From Plantactinospora sp. KBS50 (lineage in GTDB: Bacteria; Actinomycetota; Actinomycetes; Mycobacteriales; Micromonosporaceae), in the NCBI RefSeq assembly GCF_002285795.1, contig NZ_CP022961.1, positions 3,476,001 to 3,540,000 of the forward strand: a stretch of 64,000 nt of DNA, read 5' to 3'. The position numbers and the translations under genes are program-made. The notes under the pieces are model-generated. The model was not told the DNA's origin, did no database searches, and saw only the letters and a program-made list of their open reading frames with translations. Below, piece after piece: positions 52,206-64,000 of the stretch. The first letter of the stretch is position 1; the number at the start of each line of letters is the position of its first letter.

Positions 52206-54452
52206 ATGATGCGGAACCCGACCGAACGGGGCGCCTGGCGCGGCTTCACCGGCCAGGGCTGGCGAGCCCGGATCAACGTGGCGGCGTTCGTCCGGGACAA
52301 CGTGACGCCGTACCGGGGCGGCCCGGACTTCCTCACCGGGCCGACGCCGCGGACGACGGCCCTGTGGGACGGGCTGCGCGCGATGTTCGTCGAGGAACGC
52401 CGGCGCGGGATCCACGACGTGGACACCCGCACCCCGGCCGGCATCACCGCGCACCGGCCCGGCTACCTCGACCGGGACCGCGAGCTGATCGTCGGCCTGC
52501 AGACCGACGCGCCGCTGCGCCGGGCCATCATGCCGGCTGGCGGGCTGCGGATGGTGGAGGCCGGCCTCGCGGCCTACGGCTACGAACTCGACCCGACCGT
52601 CCGGCAGATCTTCGGCACGTACCGCAAGACGCACAACGAGGGCGTCTTCGACGCGTACCCGGCGGACGTGCGCGCCGCGCGGCGCTCGCACATCATCACC
52701 GGGCTGCCCGACGCGTACGGCCGGGGCCGGATCATCGGCGACTACCGGCGGGTCGCGCTGTACGGCGTGGACCGGCTGGTCTTCGACCGCCGGGCGCTGA
52801 AGGAAGCCCTGGACGAGCGGCACTCGACGGTGGACGTCATCCGCGACCGCGAGGAACTGGCCGAGCAGATCCGCGCCCTGGACGAGCTGAAGCGGATGGC
52901 CGCCGGCTACGGGTACGACATCGGCCGCCCGGCCGAGACCGGCCGCGAGGCGATCCAGTGGCTGTACTTCGGCTATCTGGGCGCCGCCAAGGAGCAGAAC
53001 GGCGCGGCCATGTCGCTCGGGCGTACCGCCAGCTTCCTCGACTGCTACCTGCAACGGGACCTGGCCGAGGGCACCCTGACCGAGACCGGCGCCCAGGAGC
53101 TGATCGACGACCTGGTGATCAAGCTGCGGATCATCCGGTTCCTGCGCACCCCCGAGTACGACGAGTTCTTCTCCGGCGACCCCACCTGGGTGACCGAGGC
53201 GCTCGGCGGGCTCGGCGCCGACGGCCGGCCGCTGGTCACCCGCACCACGTACCGGTACCTCCAGACCCTCTACAACCTCGGCCCGGCGCCCGAACCCAAC
53301 CTGACCGTGCTCTGGTCCCCCGCGCTGCCGACGGAGTTCAAGCGGTTCTGCGCCCGGGTGTCGCTGGACACCAGCGCCATCCAGTACGAGAACGACGACC
53401 TGCTGCGGCCCCGGTACGGCGACGACGCGGCCATCGCCTGCTGCGTGTCGGCCATGCGGGTCGGCCGGGACATGCAGTTCTTCGGCGCCCGTGCCAACCT
53501 GGCCAAGGCGCTGCTGTACGCGATCAACGGCGGCCGGGACGAGCTGACCGGTGCGCAGGTCGCCCCGGCCGGCCCGCCGGTCGACGGCGAGTACCTCGAC
53601 TACGCGCAGGTGACCGCGGCGCTGGACCGCACCCTCGACTGGCTGGCCGAGACGTACGTGGACGCGCTGAACGTCATCCACTACATGCACGACCGGTACG
53701 CCTACGAGCGGCTGGCGATGGCCCTGCACGACTACCCGGTGCACCGCTACCTGGCCACCGGCATCGCCGGGCTGTCCGTGGCCGCCGACAGTCTCTCGGC
53801 GATCAGGCACGCCCGGGTGAAGGTGCTGCGCGACGAGAGCGGGCTGGTCACCGACTACGCGATCGAGGGCGACTTCCCGACGTTCGGCAACAACGACGAC
53901 CGGGCGGACGCCATCGCGGTGGAACTGGTCGAGTCGTTCATGGCCAGGATCCGCCGGCAGCCGACCTACCGGCACGCCGAGCCGACCCTGTCGGTGCTGA
54001 CCCTCACCTCGAACGTGGTGTACGGCAGGCACACCGGCAACACCCCGGACGGGCGCCGGGCCGGCGAGCCGTTCGCCCCGGACGCCAACCCGATGAACGG
54101 TCGGGACCGGCACGGCCTGGTCGCCGCGGCCCTGTCGGTGGCCAAGCTGCCCTACGACAGCGCCCGGGACGGGATCTCGCTGACCAGCACGGTCACCCCC
54201 GCCGGGCTCGGGCACACCCGGGACGAGCGGGTGGACAACCTGGTCGGCGTGCTGGACGGCTTCACCGACGCCGGCGGGTTCCACATGAACGTCAACGTGC
54301 TGGACCGGGCCACCCTGCAGGACGCGATGGCGCATCCGGAGAGGTATCCGCAACTGACCGTCCGGGTCTCCGGGTACGCCGTCAACTTCGTCCGGCTCAC
54401 TCCCGAGCAGCAGCGGGACGTCATCGGCCGGACCTTCCACGGGTCGATCTGA
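52206..54452 (+). CDS. pflB: Pyruvate formate-lyase (formate C-acetyltransferase)
   Basis: 748 aa, ATG at 52206 with GGGAGG 5 nt upstream; usual length about 760. Converts pyruvate and CoA to acetyl-CoA and formate through a glycyl radical, an oxygen-sensitive anaerobic reaction. N-terminal [20 protein letters not shown], pyruvate pocket region [23 protein letters not shown], the twin active-site cysteines in IACCVSAM near residue 412, and the glycyl-radical loop RVSGYAV near residue 720 are all intact. The radical-SAM activating enzyme PflA, normally adjacent, is not in this window. Flanked by the divergent TetR gene and the pepN gene. Unusual in a mainly aerobic actinomycete. Confidence 0.92.
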   Translation: MMRNPTERGAWRGFTGQGWRARINVAAFVRDNVTPYRGGPDFLTGPTPRTTALWDGLRAMFVEERRRGIHDVDTRTPAGITAHRPGYLDRDRELIVGLQTDAPLRRAIMPAGGLRMVEAGLAAYGYELDPTVRQIFGTYRKTHNEGVFDAYPADVRAARRSHIITGLPDAYGRGRIIGDYRRVALYGVDRLVFDRRALKEALDERHSTVDVIRDREELAEQIRALDELKRMAAGYGYDIGRPAETGREAIQWLYFGYLGAAKEQNGAAMSLGRTASFLDCYLQRDLAEGTLTETGAQELIDDLVIKLRIIRFLRTPEYDEFFSGDPTWVTEALGGLGADGRPLVTRTTYRYLQTLYNLGPAPEPNLTVLWSPALPTEFKRFCARVSLDTSAIQYENDDLLRPRYGDDAAIACCVSAMRVGRDMQFFGARANLAKALLYAINGGRDELTGAQVAPAGPPVDGEYLDYAQVTAALDRTLDWLAETYVDALNVIHYMHDRYAYERLAMALHDYPVHRYLATGIAGLSVAADSLSAIRHARVKVLRDESGLVTDYAIEGDFPTFGNNDDRADAIAVELVESFMARIRRQPTYRHAEPTLSVLTLTSNVVYGRHTGNTPDGRRAGEPFAPDANPMNGRDRHGLVAAALSVAKLPYDSARDGISLTSTVTPAGLGHTRDERVDNLVGVLDGFTDAGGFHMNVNVLDRATLQDAMAHPERYPQLTVRVSGYAVNFVRLTPEQQRDVIGRTFHGSI

Positions 54453-54616
54453 GCCGGGTGGTCGGGATGGCCGGCACGCACACCGGGTCCGTCCACTCCT
54501 TCGACTTCGTCGCCCGAAAAGGTGCGTTCTTGACCGTTTGCGGATAGAAAGGCCCCATTCCCCGCCACGCCGACCCGGTTCGGTGTCGGCGGCCGATCCA
54601 CGACATGATCGGGGGC

Positions 54617-57196
<2,580 letters not shown>

Positions 57197-57250
57197 CCCG
57201 ACGCCAGTGGCCGGCCCCCGCGCACCAGGCAGGGGGCGCCCACCTGAGGA

Positions 57251-57322
57251 GGGGTGCCGCCGGGTCCGCCCGCGACGGGATCGAGCCTGACCGCCCGGAG
57301 CGGGCGGACCCGGCGGCACCCC
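57251..57322. terminator. 21-bp perfect inverted repeat between pepN and the parC-like gene
   Basis: Left arm 57251-57271 (GGGGTGCCGCCGGGTCCGCC plus C) pairs perfectly with 57302-57322 across a 30-nt loop. It lies between convergent genes, 54 nt after the pepN stop and 20 nt before the parC-like stop. Likely a bidirectional terminator; the perfect arm length is striking. Confidence 0.7.
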
Positions 57323-57342
57323 ACCCCCGCGGCCCGGGCGGC

Positions 57343-59835
57343 TCAGCCGCGTTCGATCCGGTGGCCCACGACCTCGGGGCCGAGCAGCACCGGCGTGCCG
57401 GAGGCGTCCCGGCGCGGGTTGGGTTCCGGCAGCTCCACCGGCTCCCCGGCGCCGGTGGCGGCGGCCGGCCGCGGTCCGACCCAGGCCACCGCGAGCCGGG
57501 TCTCTCCCTTGAGGAACCGCTGCACCCGGACGCCGCCGGTCGCCCGCCCCTTCGCCGGGTACTCGGCGAACGGGGTCACCTTCACCCCGAGACCGGTGGA
57601 CGTGACCACCAGCGGCTCCCCGTGTTCGGTGTCGTCGGTGCGTACGGCGCCGAAGAAGATCACCTCGGCGTCGGCGGCCCGCGCGACGCCGGCCATGCCG
57701 CCGCCCTTGAGGCCCTGCGGGCGGACCAGTCCCGCCCCGAACCGCAGCAGCTGGGCGTCGGAGGTCACGAACACCACCTGCTCGGCCCCGTCGGTCAGCC
57801 ACACCGCACCGACCACCTCGTCCCCCTCGCGCAGGCCGATCACGTCGAACTGGTCCGAGCGCACCGGCCACTCCGGGGCGCACACCTTCACCACGCCCTG
57901 CCGGGTGCCCAGCGCCAGCCCTGGCGAGCCCTGGTCGGCGCCGCCGAGCGGGGCCAACCCGACCACCACCTCACCGGCCTCCAGCGGCACCAGTTCGGCG
58001 GCCGACATGCCGCCGCGCAGCGACACCGTCCCGGTCTGCTGCGGCAGCACCGGCAGCGGCAGCACGTCGGTCTTGAACGCCCGGCCCCGGCTGGTCACCA
58101 GCAGCACCTGGCCGCGCGCCGTGGAGTGCACCAGCGCGCGTACCGCGTCGTGCCGGACCCGGCCGTTGCGGCGCTGCCCCTCGGACGCCTCCTCCGACTC
58201 GGCCGCCGTCCGGGCCACCAGGCCGGTCGCGGAGAGGATCACCTGGCACGGGTCGTCGGCGACCTCCAGCGGACCGGCCGGCGCGGAGGCGGCCAGCACC
58301 TCCTTCAGGTCGCCGTCGATCAGCGTGGTCCGCCGGGCGGCGGCGAACCGCCGGCCCACCTCGGCCAGTTCGTCGGAGACCACCCGGCGCAGCACGGCGT
58401 CGTCGTCGAGGATCCGGGACAGCTCCTCGATCTCGGCGCGCAGCCGCTCCTGCTCGGCCTCCAGCTCCAACCGGTCGAACCGGGTCAGCCGGCGCAGCGG
58501 GGTGTCCAGGATGTAGCCGGCCTGGATCTCCGACAGGCCGAACTCGCGCATCAACCCGTCCCGCGCGGCCTGGGCGTCGTCGCTGGACCGGATCAACCGC
58601 ACCACCCGGTCGATGTCCAGCAGCGCGATCAGCAGGCCGTCCACCAGGTGCAGCCGTTCCTGCCGCCGGCGCCGCCGGTAGCTGGTGCGCCGGGTGACCA
58701 CCTCGTAGCGGTGCGCCAGGAAGACCTCCAGCAGCTCCTTGAGGCCCAGGGTGCGCGGCTGGCCGTCCACCAGCACCAGGTTGTTGATCCCGAACGACTG
58801 CTCCAGCGGCGTGAGCCGGTAGAGGTCGGCGAGCAGCGCCTGCGGGTTCACTCCCACCTTGCACTCGATGACCACCCGGATGCCGTTCTCCCGGTCGGTC
58901 AGGTCCTTCACGTCGGCGATGCCCTGCAACCGCTTGGTCCGGGTCACCTCGTCGGTGATCTTCTCGATGACCTTCTCGGCACCCACCCCGTACGGCAGTT
59001 CGGTCACGGTGATCGCCTGCCGGCCCCGGCTGCCCTCCAGCGGCCCGGTCCGGACCCGGGCCCGCATCCGCACCACGCCGCGGCCGGTCTCGTACGCCCG
59101 GCGCACCTCGTCCAGCCCGAGCAGCAGGCCGCCGGTGGGCAGGTCGGGGCCGGGCACGAACTCCATGAGCCGGTCCAGCGACGCGTCCGGGTGGTTGATC
59201 AGCCAGCGGGCGGCGCCGACCACCTCGCCCAGGTTGTGCGGGATCATGTTGGTGGCCATCCCGACCGCGATCCCGGCGGCGCCGTTGACCAGCAGGTTCG
59301 GGAAGGCCGCCGGCAGCACCGTCGGCTCGGTCAGCGACCCGTCGTAGTTGGGCTTGGGGTCGACGGTGTCCTCGCCCAGCTCGCCGACCAGCAGCATGGC
59401 CGCCTCCGACAGCCGGGACTCGGTGTACCGGCTGGCGGCCGGCCCGTCGTCCGGGCTGCCGAAGTTGCCGTGCCCGTCGATGAGCGGCGTGTTCAGCGAG
59501 AAGCCCTGCGCCATCCGCACCAGCGCGTCGTAGATGGCCAGGTCGCCGTGCGGGTGGAAGCGGCCCATCACGTCACCCACCACGCGGGCCGACTTGACGT
59601 GCGCCCGGTCCGGCCGGTGCCCCTGCTCGCTCATCGACCACAGGATCCGCCGGTGCACCGGCTTGAGGCCGTCGCGGGCGTCCGGCAACGCCCGCGAGTG
59701 GATCACCGAGTACGCGTACTCCAGGTAGGAGTCCTCGACCTCGGTGGTGAGCGGGTTGTCGAAGACCTGCGCGCCCGGCTGGTCGAAGGCGGTCAGGTCG
59801 ACCCGGGCCGGGCTGCTGTCCTTGCGGCGTGCCAT
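57343..59835 (-). CDS. parC: Type IIA topoisomerase subunit A (ParC/GyrA-like, second copy type)
   Basis: 830 aa, ATG at 59835. Breaks and reseals DNA together with the ParE-like subunit encoded upstream. N-terminal DNA-gate domain with [33 protein letters not shown], and the catalytic Tyr in AASRYTES (about residue 137), then the coiled-coil ([22 protein letters not shown]) and a C-terminal beta-pinwheel region. Actinobacteria encode such a second gyrase-like pair besides gyrA-gyrB. Leu stands at the position of GyrA Ser83, a site altered in quinolone-resistant gyrases. The gyrase-type GyrA box (QRRGGKG) is not evident, which favours topoisomerase IV-like function. Confidence 0.88.
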   Translation of the reverse strand: MARRKDSSPARVDLTAFDQPGAQVFDNPLTTEVEDSYLEYAYSVIHSRALPDARDGLKPVHRRILWSMSEQGHRPDRAHVKSARVVGDVMGRFHPHGDLAIYDALVRMAQGFSLNTPLIDGHGNFGSPDDGPAASRYTESRLSEAAMLLVGELGEDTVDPKPNYDGSLTEPTVLPAAFPNLLVNGAAGIAVGMATNMIPHNLGEVVGAARWLINHPDASLDRLMEFVPGPDLPTGGLLLGLDEVRRAYETGRGVVRMRARVRTGPLEGSRGRQAITVTELPYGVGAEKVIEKITDEVTRTKRLQGIADVKDLTDRENGIRVVIECKVGVNPQALLADLYRLTPLEQSFGINNLVLVDGQPRTLGLKELLEVFLAHRYEVVTRRTSYRRRRRQERLHLVDGLLIALLDIDRVVRLIRSSDDAQAARDGLMREFGLSEIQAGYILDTPLRRLTRFDRLELEAEQERLRAEIEELSRILDDDAVLRRVVSDELAEVGRRFAAARRTTLIDGDLKEVLAASAPAGPLEVADDPCQVILSATGLVARTAAESEEASEGQRRNGRVRHDAVRALVHSTARGQVLLVTSRGRAFKTDVLPLPVLPQQTGTVSLRGGMSAAELVPLEAGEVVVGLAPLGGADQGSPGLALGTRQGVVKVCAPEWPVRSDQFDVIGLREGDEVVGAVWLTDGAEQVVFVTSDAQLLRFGAGLVRPQGLKGGGMAGVARAADAEVIFFGAVRTDDTEHGEPLVVTSTGLGVKVTPFAEYPAKGRATGGVRVQRFLKGETRLAVAWVGPRPAAATGAGEPVELPEPNPRRDASGTPVLLGPEVVGHRIERG

Positions 59836-59837
59836 CT

Positions 59838-59899
59838 CAGTGCTCTCCTCGGCTGCGCGTCCGCGACGCGGCGGCGCTCATGCGGGCGGTGACGCTCAT
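59838..59899 (-). CDS. Possible 19-codon mini-ORF coupling to the parC-like gene
   Basis: ATG 59899-59897 overlaps the stop of the 30-codon ORF (ATGA) and reads [20 protein letters not shown] to a TGA just before the parC-like ATG (59835). Very short, basic, no homology expected. It may only serve to pass ribosomes to parC. Low confidence that a peptide matters. Confidence 0.3.
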
Positions 59900-59988
59900 A
59901 CGGGGGTGACGCGCGTGTGGACCGTGACGCGCGTGCGGACCGTGACGCGCGTGCGGACCGTGACGCGCGTGCGGGTGGTGGCGCTCAT
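59896..59988 (-). CDS. Possible 30-codon repeat peptide between parE- and parC-like genes
   Basis: ATG 59988-59986 overlaps the parE-like stop (ATGA). The product is MSATTRTRVTV followed by repeats of RTRVTV and ends HTRVTPV; the repeats come from the 18-bp tandem array on this stretch. Its stop in turn overlaps the next ATG. Such a chain suggests translational coupling from parE to parC rather than a functional peptide. Confidence 0.35.
   Translation of the reverse strand: MSATTRTRVTVRTRVTVRTRVTVHTRVTPV
59906..59977. repeat. Four tandem 18-bp repeats between parE- and parC-like genes
   Basis: Units at 59906-59923, 59924-59941, 59942-59959 and 59960-59977 match GTGACGCGCGTGCGGACC with one to three changes in the first and last. 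Unit length is a multiple of three, so they stay in one frame of the mini-ORF that covers them. Confidence 0.85.
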
Positions 59989-62117
59989 GCGTCGATGGCC
60001 GACTGGTCGATCCGGCCGGCGGCGTCGATCAGCCAGTTCTTGCGGGGCTCGACCTTCTCCCCCATCAGCAGCTCCAGGGTCCGCTCGGCGGCCTCGATGT
60101 CGTGCAGCGTGATCCGCCGGACCGACCGGGCGGCCGGGTTCATCGTGGTGTCCCACAGCTCGTCGGCGTCCATCTCGCCCAGACCCTTGAACCGGGGAAT
60201 CGGGGTGACCACCTGCCGGCCGCGCTTCTCCAGCCGGGCGACCGTGGTCTCCATCTCCGCCTGGGTGTACGTGAAGATCGTCTCCGGGTTGCGCCCCTTC
60301 GTGACGATCTTGTGCAGCGGCGGCATCGCCGCGTACAGCCGGCCCGCCTCGATCACCGGCCGCATGTACTTCGCGAACAGCGTGATCAGCAGGGTGCGGA
60401 TGTGTGAGCCGTCCACGTCGGCGTCCGCCATGATCAGCACCCGGCCGTACCGCATGGCGCCGAGGTCGAAGGTGCGCCCCGAGCCGGCGCCCAGCACCTG
60501 CACGATCGACGAGCACTCGGCGTTGTCCAGCACCTGTTGCAGGCTGGCCTTCTGGACGTTGAGGATCTTGCCCCGGATCGGCAGCAACGCCTGGTACTCC
60601 GAGGAGCGGGCCATCCGGCTGGTGCCGAGCGCGCTGTCGCCCTCCACGATGAACAGCTCGCTGCGGTCGATGCCGGTGGAGCGGCAGTCCACCAGCTTGG
60701 CCGGCATGGCCGCGCCCTCCAGCGCGGTCTTGCGCCGGGCGGCGTCCTTCTGCTGCTTGTGCGCCAGCCGGACCCGGGCCGCGTCGACGATCTTCTGCAA
60801 CACGGTGCGCGCCTCGGTCCGGCTGCGCCGGGCCTCCGTCCAGGCCCGCAGGTGCTGCTCCACCACCGTCTGCACCACCTTGGTGATGCCCGCGGTGGAC
60901 AACTCGTCCTTGGTCTGCGAGGTGAACTGCGGCTCCGGGATCCGGACGTGCACCACCGCGGTCATCCCCTCCAGGACATCCTCGACGGTGGGCGGATCCT
61001 CCTTCGGCCGCAGCAGCCCGCGGGTGCCGCGGATGGCCTCGGTCAGCGCCCGCACGGCGGCCCGCTCGAACCCGCGCCGGTGGGTGCCGCCGTGCGCGTT
61101 GCGGATCGTGTTGCTGAAGCACTCCACCGTACGGTCGTAGCCGGTGCCCCAGCGCAGCGCGATCTCGACCTCGGCCCGGCGCGCGACGTTGGCCTGCATG
61201 ACCCCGTTGGCGTCGGCCGCGTTCTCCCGGTAGCTGCCCTCGCCGGTGATCAGCAAAGTGTCGCAGACCGGCCGGTCACCCGGCGGCGCGAGGAAGTCGA
61301 CCATGTCGGCCAGGCCGTTGGGGAAGTGGAACACCTCCTCCGCGGGCTCGCCGGCGGTCGCGTCCCGCAGCACGTAGGTCACGCCCGGGACCAGGAACGC
61401 GGTGTTGCGCAGCTTCGAGCGGACCGCCTCGACGTCCAGCGCGGCGCCGGTCTCGAAGTACCGGGCGTCGTACCAGTACCGGATGGTGGTGCCGGTCGGC
61501 TCGCCCCGGCGCATCCGGCGGGCGACCCGCAGCCCGGGTCGCGACGTGAAGTCCGCGTCCGGGCCGGCGCCGTCGAACTCGCCGGGGACACCGCGGCGGA
61601 ACGAGATCTCGTGCACCTGCCCGCCGCGGCGGACCGAGACGTCGAACCGGTGCGACAGCGCGTTGACCGCCGAGGCGCCGACGCCGTGCAGGCCGCCGGA
61701 GGTCTTGTAGCCGGAGCCGCCGAACTTCCCGCCGGCGTGCAGCCGGGTGAGCACCAGCTCCACGCCGGAGATGCCGGAGCGGGCGTTGATGTCGGTGGGA
61801 ATGCCCCGCCCGTCGTCGTCGACCTGCACCGACCCGTCTGCGCCGAGGGTCACCTCGATCCGGGTCGCGTGCCCGGCGACGCCCTCGTCGGTGGCGTTGT
61901 CCAGGATCTCGTTGACCAGGTGGTTGACCCCACGGCTGTCGGTGGAGCCGATGTACATGCCGGGTCGCTTGCGGACGGCGTCCAACCCTTCGAGGTGGGT
62001 CAGGTCGTCGGCGCCGTAGCGGATGTCGGACTGCGCGGTCAACTCGTCGTACTCCCAGGTCGTCGGCCGGCTCCCGGTCGGGGTCGGCGCGGCGAGCCTA
62101 TCCGGCCACTCCGACAT
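59985..62117 (-). CDS. parE: Type IIA topoisomerase subunit B (ParE/GyrB-like, second copy type)
   Basis: 710 aa, ATG at 62117 (MSEWPDRLAAP). ATPase subunit partnering the ParC-like protein. GHKL ATP site: VNEILDNATDEGVAGH (catalytic Glu and Asn), DDDGRGIP, GGLHGVGASAVNAL; transducer region; TOPRIM with EGDSALG and MADADVDGSHIRTLL; C-terminus ends KVEPRKNWLIDAAG typical of ParE/GyrB. Length is near usual (about 690-710). Linked to parC by a mini-ORF chain, so the two subunits should be co-translated. Confidence 0.9.
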   Translation of the reverse strand: MSEWPDRLAAPTPTGSRPTTWEYDELTAQSDIRYGADDLTHLEGLDAVRKRPGMYIGSTDSRGVNHLVNEILDNATDEGVAGHATRIEVTLGADGSVQVDDDGRGIPTDINARSGISGVELVLTRLHAGGKFGGSGYKTSGGLHGVGASAVNALSHRFDVSVRRGGQVHEISFRRGVPGEFDGAGPDADFTSRPGLRVARRMRRGEPTGTTIRYWYDARYFETGAALDVEAVRSKLRNTAFLVPGVTYVLRDATAGEPAEEVFHFPNGLADMVDFLAPPGDRPVCDTLLITGEGSYRENAADANGVMQANVARRAEVEIALRWGTGYDRTVECFSNTIRNAHGGTHRRGFERAAVRALTEAIRGTRGLLRPKEDPPTVEDVLEGMTAVVHVRIPEPQFTSQTKDELSTAGITKVVQTVVEQHLRAWTEARRSRTEARTVLQKIVDAARVRLAHKQQKDAARRKTALEGAAMPAKLVDCRSTGIDRSELFIVEGDSALGTSRMARSSEYQALLPIRGKILNVQKASLQQVLDNAECSSIVQVLGAGSGRTFDLGAMRYGRVLIMADADVDGSHIRTLLITLFAKYMRPVIEAGRLYAAMPPLHKIVTKGRNPETIFTYTQAEMETTVARLEKRGRQVVTPIPRFKGLGEMDADELWDTTMNPAARSVRRITLHDIEAAERTLELLMGEKVEPRKNWLIDAAGRIDQSAIDA

Positions 62118-62364
62118 GACCACGTAACCGGGGTACCCACCGGCGCGGCCGGGCGCGACCGCCGGTTCGCCGCCCGCACGCGTACCGGTCGCCCGCGGTT
62201 CACCGGGACGCCGCCCGCGGCCCCTAGCGTCGGCGGCCGGACCACCCGCGCCGGGCCGGCGGCCACCCGCGCCGGGGCACCGCCGCGGACCGGCGGTACG
62301 CCGGATCACCGCGCCCGGTCGGGTGGCCCGGCCCGCCCACCGACACGGAAGAGTTGACTGGTCG

Positions 62365-63456
62365 ATGCCGTACCCACCCGAGGTCAGCGTGGTGATCCCC
62401 ACCCGCTTCCGGCCGGAGCTGGTGCTCCGGGCGGTGCGCGGCGCGCTGGCCCAGACCGTACGCAACATCGAGGTCATCGTCGTGATCGACGGCCCGGACG
62501 CCGGCACGGCCGCCGCGCTTGACGCGGTCGGCGACCCCCGGGTACGCGCGGTGCCGCTGCCCGCGTCCGGCGGCGCCCCGAACGCCCGCAACGTGGGGGC
62601 GCGGCACGCCCGCGCCCGCTGGACCGCGCTGCTGGACGATGACGACGAGTGGCTGCCGGACAAGCTCGCCGTCCAGCTGCGGATGGCCACGGAGTGCGCC
62701 GCCGGGATGCCGATCGTGGCGAGCCGGCTGATCAACCGGACGCCGCGGGCGGAGTTCGTCATCCCGCGCCGGCTCCCCGACCCCGGCGAGCCGCTGAGCG
62801 AGTACTTCACCGTCCGGCGCGGGCTCTTCCACGGCGACGGGTTCATCCAGACCTCGACCATCCTGGCCCCCACCGAGCTGCTGCGGGCCGTACCGTTCAC
62901 GGTCGGGCTGCGCCGGCAGCAGGAGCTGGACTGGGCGCTGCGGGCGGTCCGGCACCCGGGCGCGCAACTGCTGATCGCCCCGGACCCGCTGGTGGTCTGG
63001 CACCAGGACGAGGACCGGCCGCGGATCAGCCACGAGACGCCCTGGCAGGAGCAGTTGGCCTGGCTGCGCGCCTCGCGGGAGCTGTTCACCCCCCGCGCGT
63101 ACGCCGCCTTCCTGATGAGCGTGGTCAGCTCGATGGCCGCGCACACCCGCAGCCGGGCGGTCTTCGCCGAACTGCTGGCCGAGGCCCGCCGGCACGGCCG
63201 GCCCGCGATGATCGACTACCTGACGTTCCTGCAGATCTGGCTGCTCCCGCCGCACCTGCGGCACACGGTGCGGGACCTGGTGCTGGGACGGCGGCTCCGG
63301 CGCGCCCGGCCCGCCGTACCGGCCGACGGCGCCGGCCCGTCGGCCCCGCAGCCGCCGTCCGACGGGGGCGGACCAGCGCCCGCGGCGAGGGATGCGGACG
63401 TGCCGGCGCAACAGCCGGCGCAACAGCCGGCGCGGTTGCCGGGCGCCCGGTCCTGA
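62365..63456 (+). CDS. Family 2 glycosyltransferase
   Basis: 363 aa from ATG 62365 (MPYPPEVSVVIPTRFRPELV), divergent from the parE-like gene across 247 nt. GT-A fold with VVIDGPDAGT, GGAPNARNVGARHARARWTALLDDDDEWL (metal-binding Asp run), and later LDWALRAVRHPGAQL. It transfers a sugar from a nucleotide donor; substrates are unknown. The C-terminus is a low-complexity tail with a repeated QQPA. Its stop overlaps the next gene start (TGATG), forming a cell-surface glycan operon that continues beyond the window. Confidence 0.82.
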   Translation: MPYPPEVSVVIPTRFRPELVLRAVRGALAQTVRNIEVIVVIDGPDAGTAAALDAVGDPRVRAVPLPASGGAPNARNVGARHARARWTALLDDDDEWLPDKLAVQLRMATECAAGMPIVASRLINRTPRAEFVIPRRLPDPGEPLSEYFTVRRGLFHGDGFIQTSTILAPTELLRAVPFTVGLRRQQELDWALRAVRHPGAQLLIAPDPLVVWHQDEDRPRISHETPWQEQLAWLRASRELFTPRAYAAFLMSVVSSMAAHTRSRAVFAELLAEARRHGRPAMIDYLTFLQIWLLPPHLRHTVRDLVLGRRLRRARPAVPADGAGPSAPQPPSDGGGPAPAARDADVPAQQPAQQPARLPGARS

Positions 63457-64000
63457 TGTCCGGCGCCGACTCCGACCCGCCCGGCCCCGACGGTCCGGCC
63501 GGCGACTCCGATCCGGCCGGTCCCGGCGGTCCGGCCGGCGACTCCGATCCGGCCGGCCCCGGCGACGCGGCCGGCGACGACGCGGAGCCGCGGCGCCGGG
63601 TGGTGATCTGGCGCAGTTGCCTGCTGCCGGCCTCCGAGACGTTCGTCCGCAACCACGGCGCCGCCCTCGTCCGGTGGCGGCCGACCTACCTCGGCGCGGT
63701 CCGGGTCGACTCGCCGCTGGCGCTGGAGAGCGACACCATCGCGTTCCCGGACACCCCGGCGGGCCGGCGCGGGTGGCTCGGGCTTCGGCTGACCGGGCGG
63801 TCCGCCCGGCTGCGCGACCTGCTGGCCGGGCTGGATCCGGCGCTCGTGCACGCGCACTTCGGCGGCGACGGGCGGCTCATCGCCGCCTCGGCGCGGCGGC
63901 TGGGCATTCCCCTGGTCATCACGCTGCACGGGCTGGACGTGACCCGACAGGCCGCCGCGGCCGGCCCGCGCGGGCTGCGGCACCGGCGCAACCTGCGGGC
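63456..64000 (+). CDS. GT4-type glycosyltransferase, N-terminal part (runs off the window)
   Basis: Open from ATG 63456 to the window end, at least 181 residues. The first 40 residues are an Asp/Gly/Pro-rich repeat (see repeat entry). Then a GT-B N-terminal domain begins: VVIWRSCLLPASETFVRNHGAAL, a hallmark of GT4 enzymes, with LVHAHFGGDGRLIAASARRLGIPLVITLHGLDV (typical acceptor-side motif HAHFG and TLHG.D). Probably adds a sugar to a surface glycan with the coupled GT2 protein. C-terminal domain is outside the window. Confidence 0.8.
   Translation, partial: MSGADSDPPGPDGPAGDSDPAGPGGPAGDSDPAGPGDAAGDDAEPRRRVVIWRSCLLPASETFVRNHGAALVRWRPTYLGAVRVDSPLALESDTIAFPDTPAGRRGWLGLRLTGRSARLRDLLAGLDPALVHAHFGGDGRLIAASARRLGIPLVITLHGLDVTRQAAAAGPRGLRHRRNLR
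63492..63563. repeat. Two 36-bp coding repeats (GPAGDSDPAGPG)
   Basis: Units 63492-63527 and 63528-63563 differ at one base and encode the 12-residue unit GPAGDSDPAGPG in the N-terminal tail of the GT4-type protein. Confidence 0.85.

Noticed and set aside
59906-59977. Tandem repeats considered as a CRISPR array
   Set aside because: Direct 18-bp units without spacers and no cas genes. No CRISPR array was seen anywhere in the window.

Overview
The window is a very GC-rich actinobacterial chromosome segment. Gene content (CBM2-bearing secreted esterase, AfsR/SARP regulator with a DrrAB-type pump, many GTG starts, ATGA/GTGA overlaps, a plant-glycan utilisation locus, a second gyrase/topoisomerase IV-like pair) points to a filamentous actinomycete, most plausibly Micromonosporaceae. 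This is inference from content and style; no marker gene fixes the genus.

Layout. 1-1778: end of a LuxC-type acyl-CoA reductase and a membrane glycosyltransferase. 1999-4327: CBM2-esterase (-) and PaaX-type regulator (+). 4625-10147 (-): surface-glycan operon with pseudaminic-acid-type acetyltransferase and synthase, a capsule-type protein, a frameshifted unknown and a beta-helix protein. 10291-15447: AfsR-like regulator facing a DrrAB-type ABC exporter. 15538-27351: glycan utilisation locus (GH2, alpha/alpha-barrel glycosidase, two ABC permeases, lipoprotein, LacI regulator, GH127 beta-L-arabinofuranosidase). 27412-30140 and 47318-47489: the two halves of one SF1 helicase gene. 47544-52035: two SGNH hydrolases, a frameshifted alpha/beta hydrolase and a TetR regulator. 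52206-57196: pyruvate formate-lyase and aminopeptidase N. 57343-62117: ParC- and ParE-like topoisomerase subunits. 62365-64000: two glycosyltransferases.

The main discovery is the stretch 30141-47317, about 17 kb of visibly AT-richer DNA inserted into the helicase gene. Its right end carries three overlapping tyrosine recombinase genes, the hallmark of a RIT (recombinase-in-trio) element. Its two ends share an inverted repeat (ACTTATGCGGAYCT plus a following TTATGYCGA block), and removing it restores the helicase reading frame. RIT elements are normally only the trio. This one carries about 12 kb of cargo: a tightly coupled operon of class III aminotransferase, flavoprotein, uridine-kinase-like P-loop protein, HAD hydrolase, methionyl-tRNA-synthetase-like protein, MccF-like S66 peptidase, ATP-grasp ligase and MFS exporter, then a GNAT/FemAB-like transferase, and a convergent glmS with a small partner gene.

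I infer that the cargo is a small-molecule (probably amino acid or peptide-like) biosynthetic cluster with built-in resistance: exporter, S66 peptidase, and possibly a second GlmS as insensitive target. The product is unknown. Three apparent frameshifts in host genes (near 6575, 16106 and 50573) may be sequencing errors or real decay.
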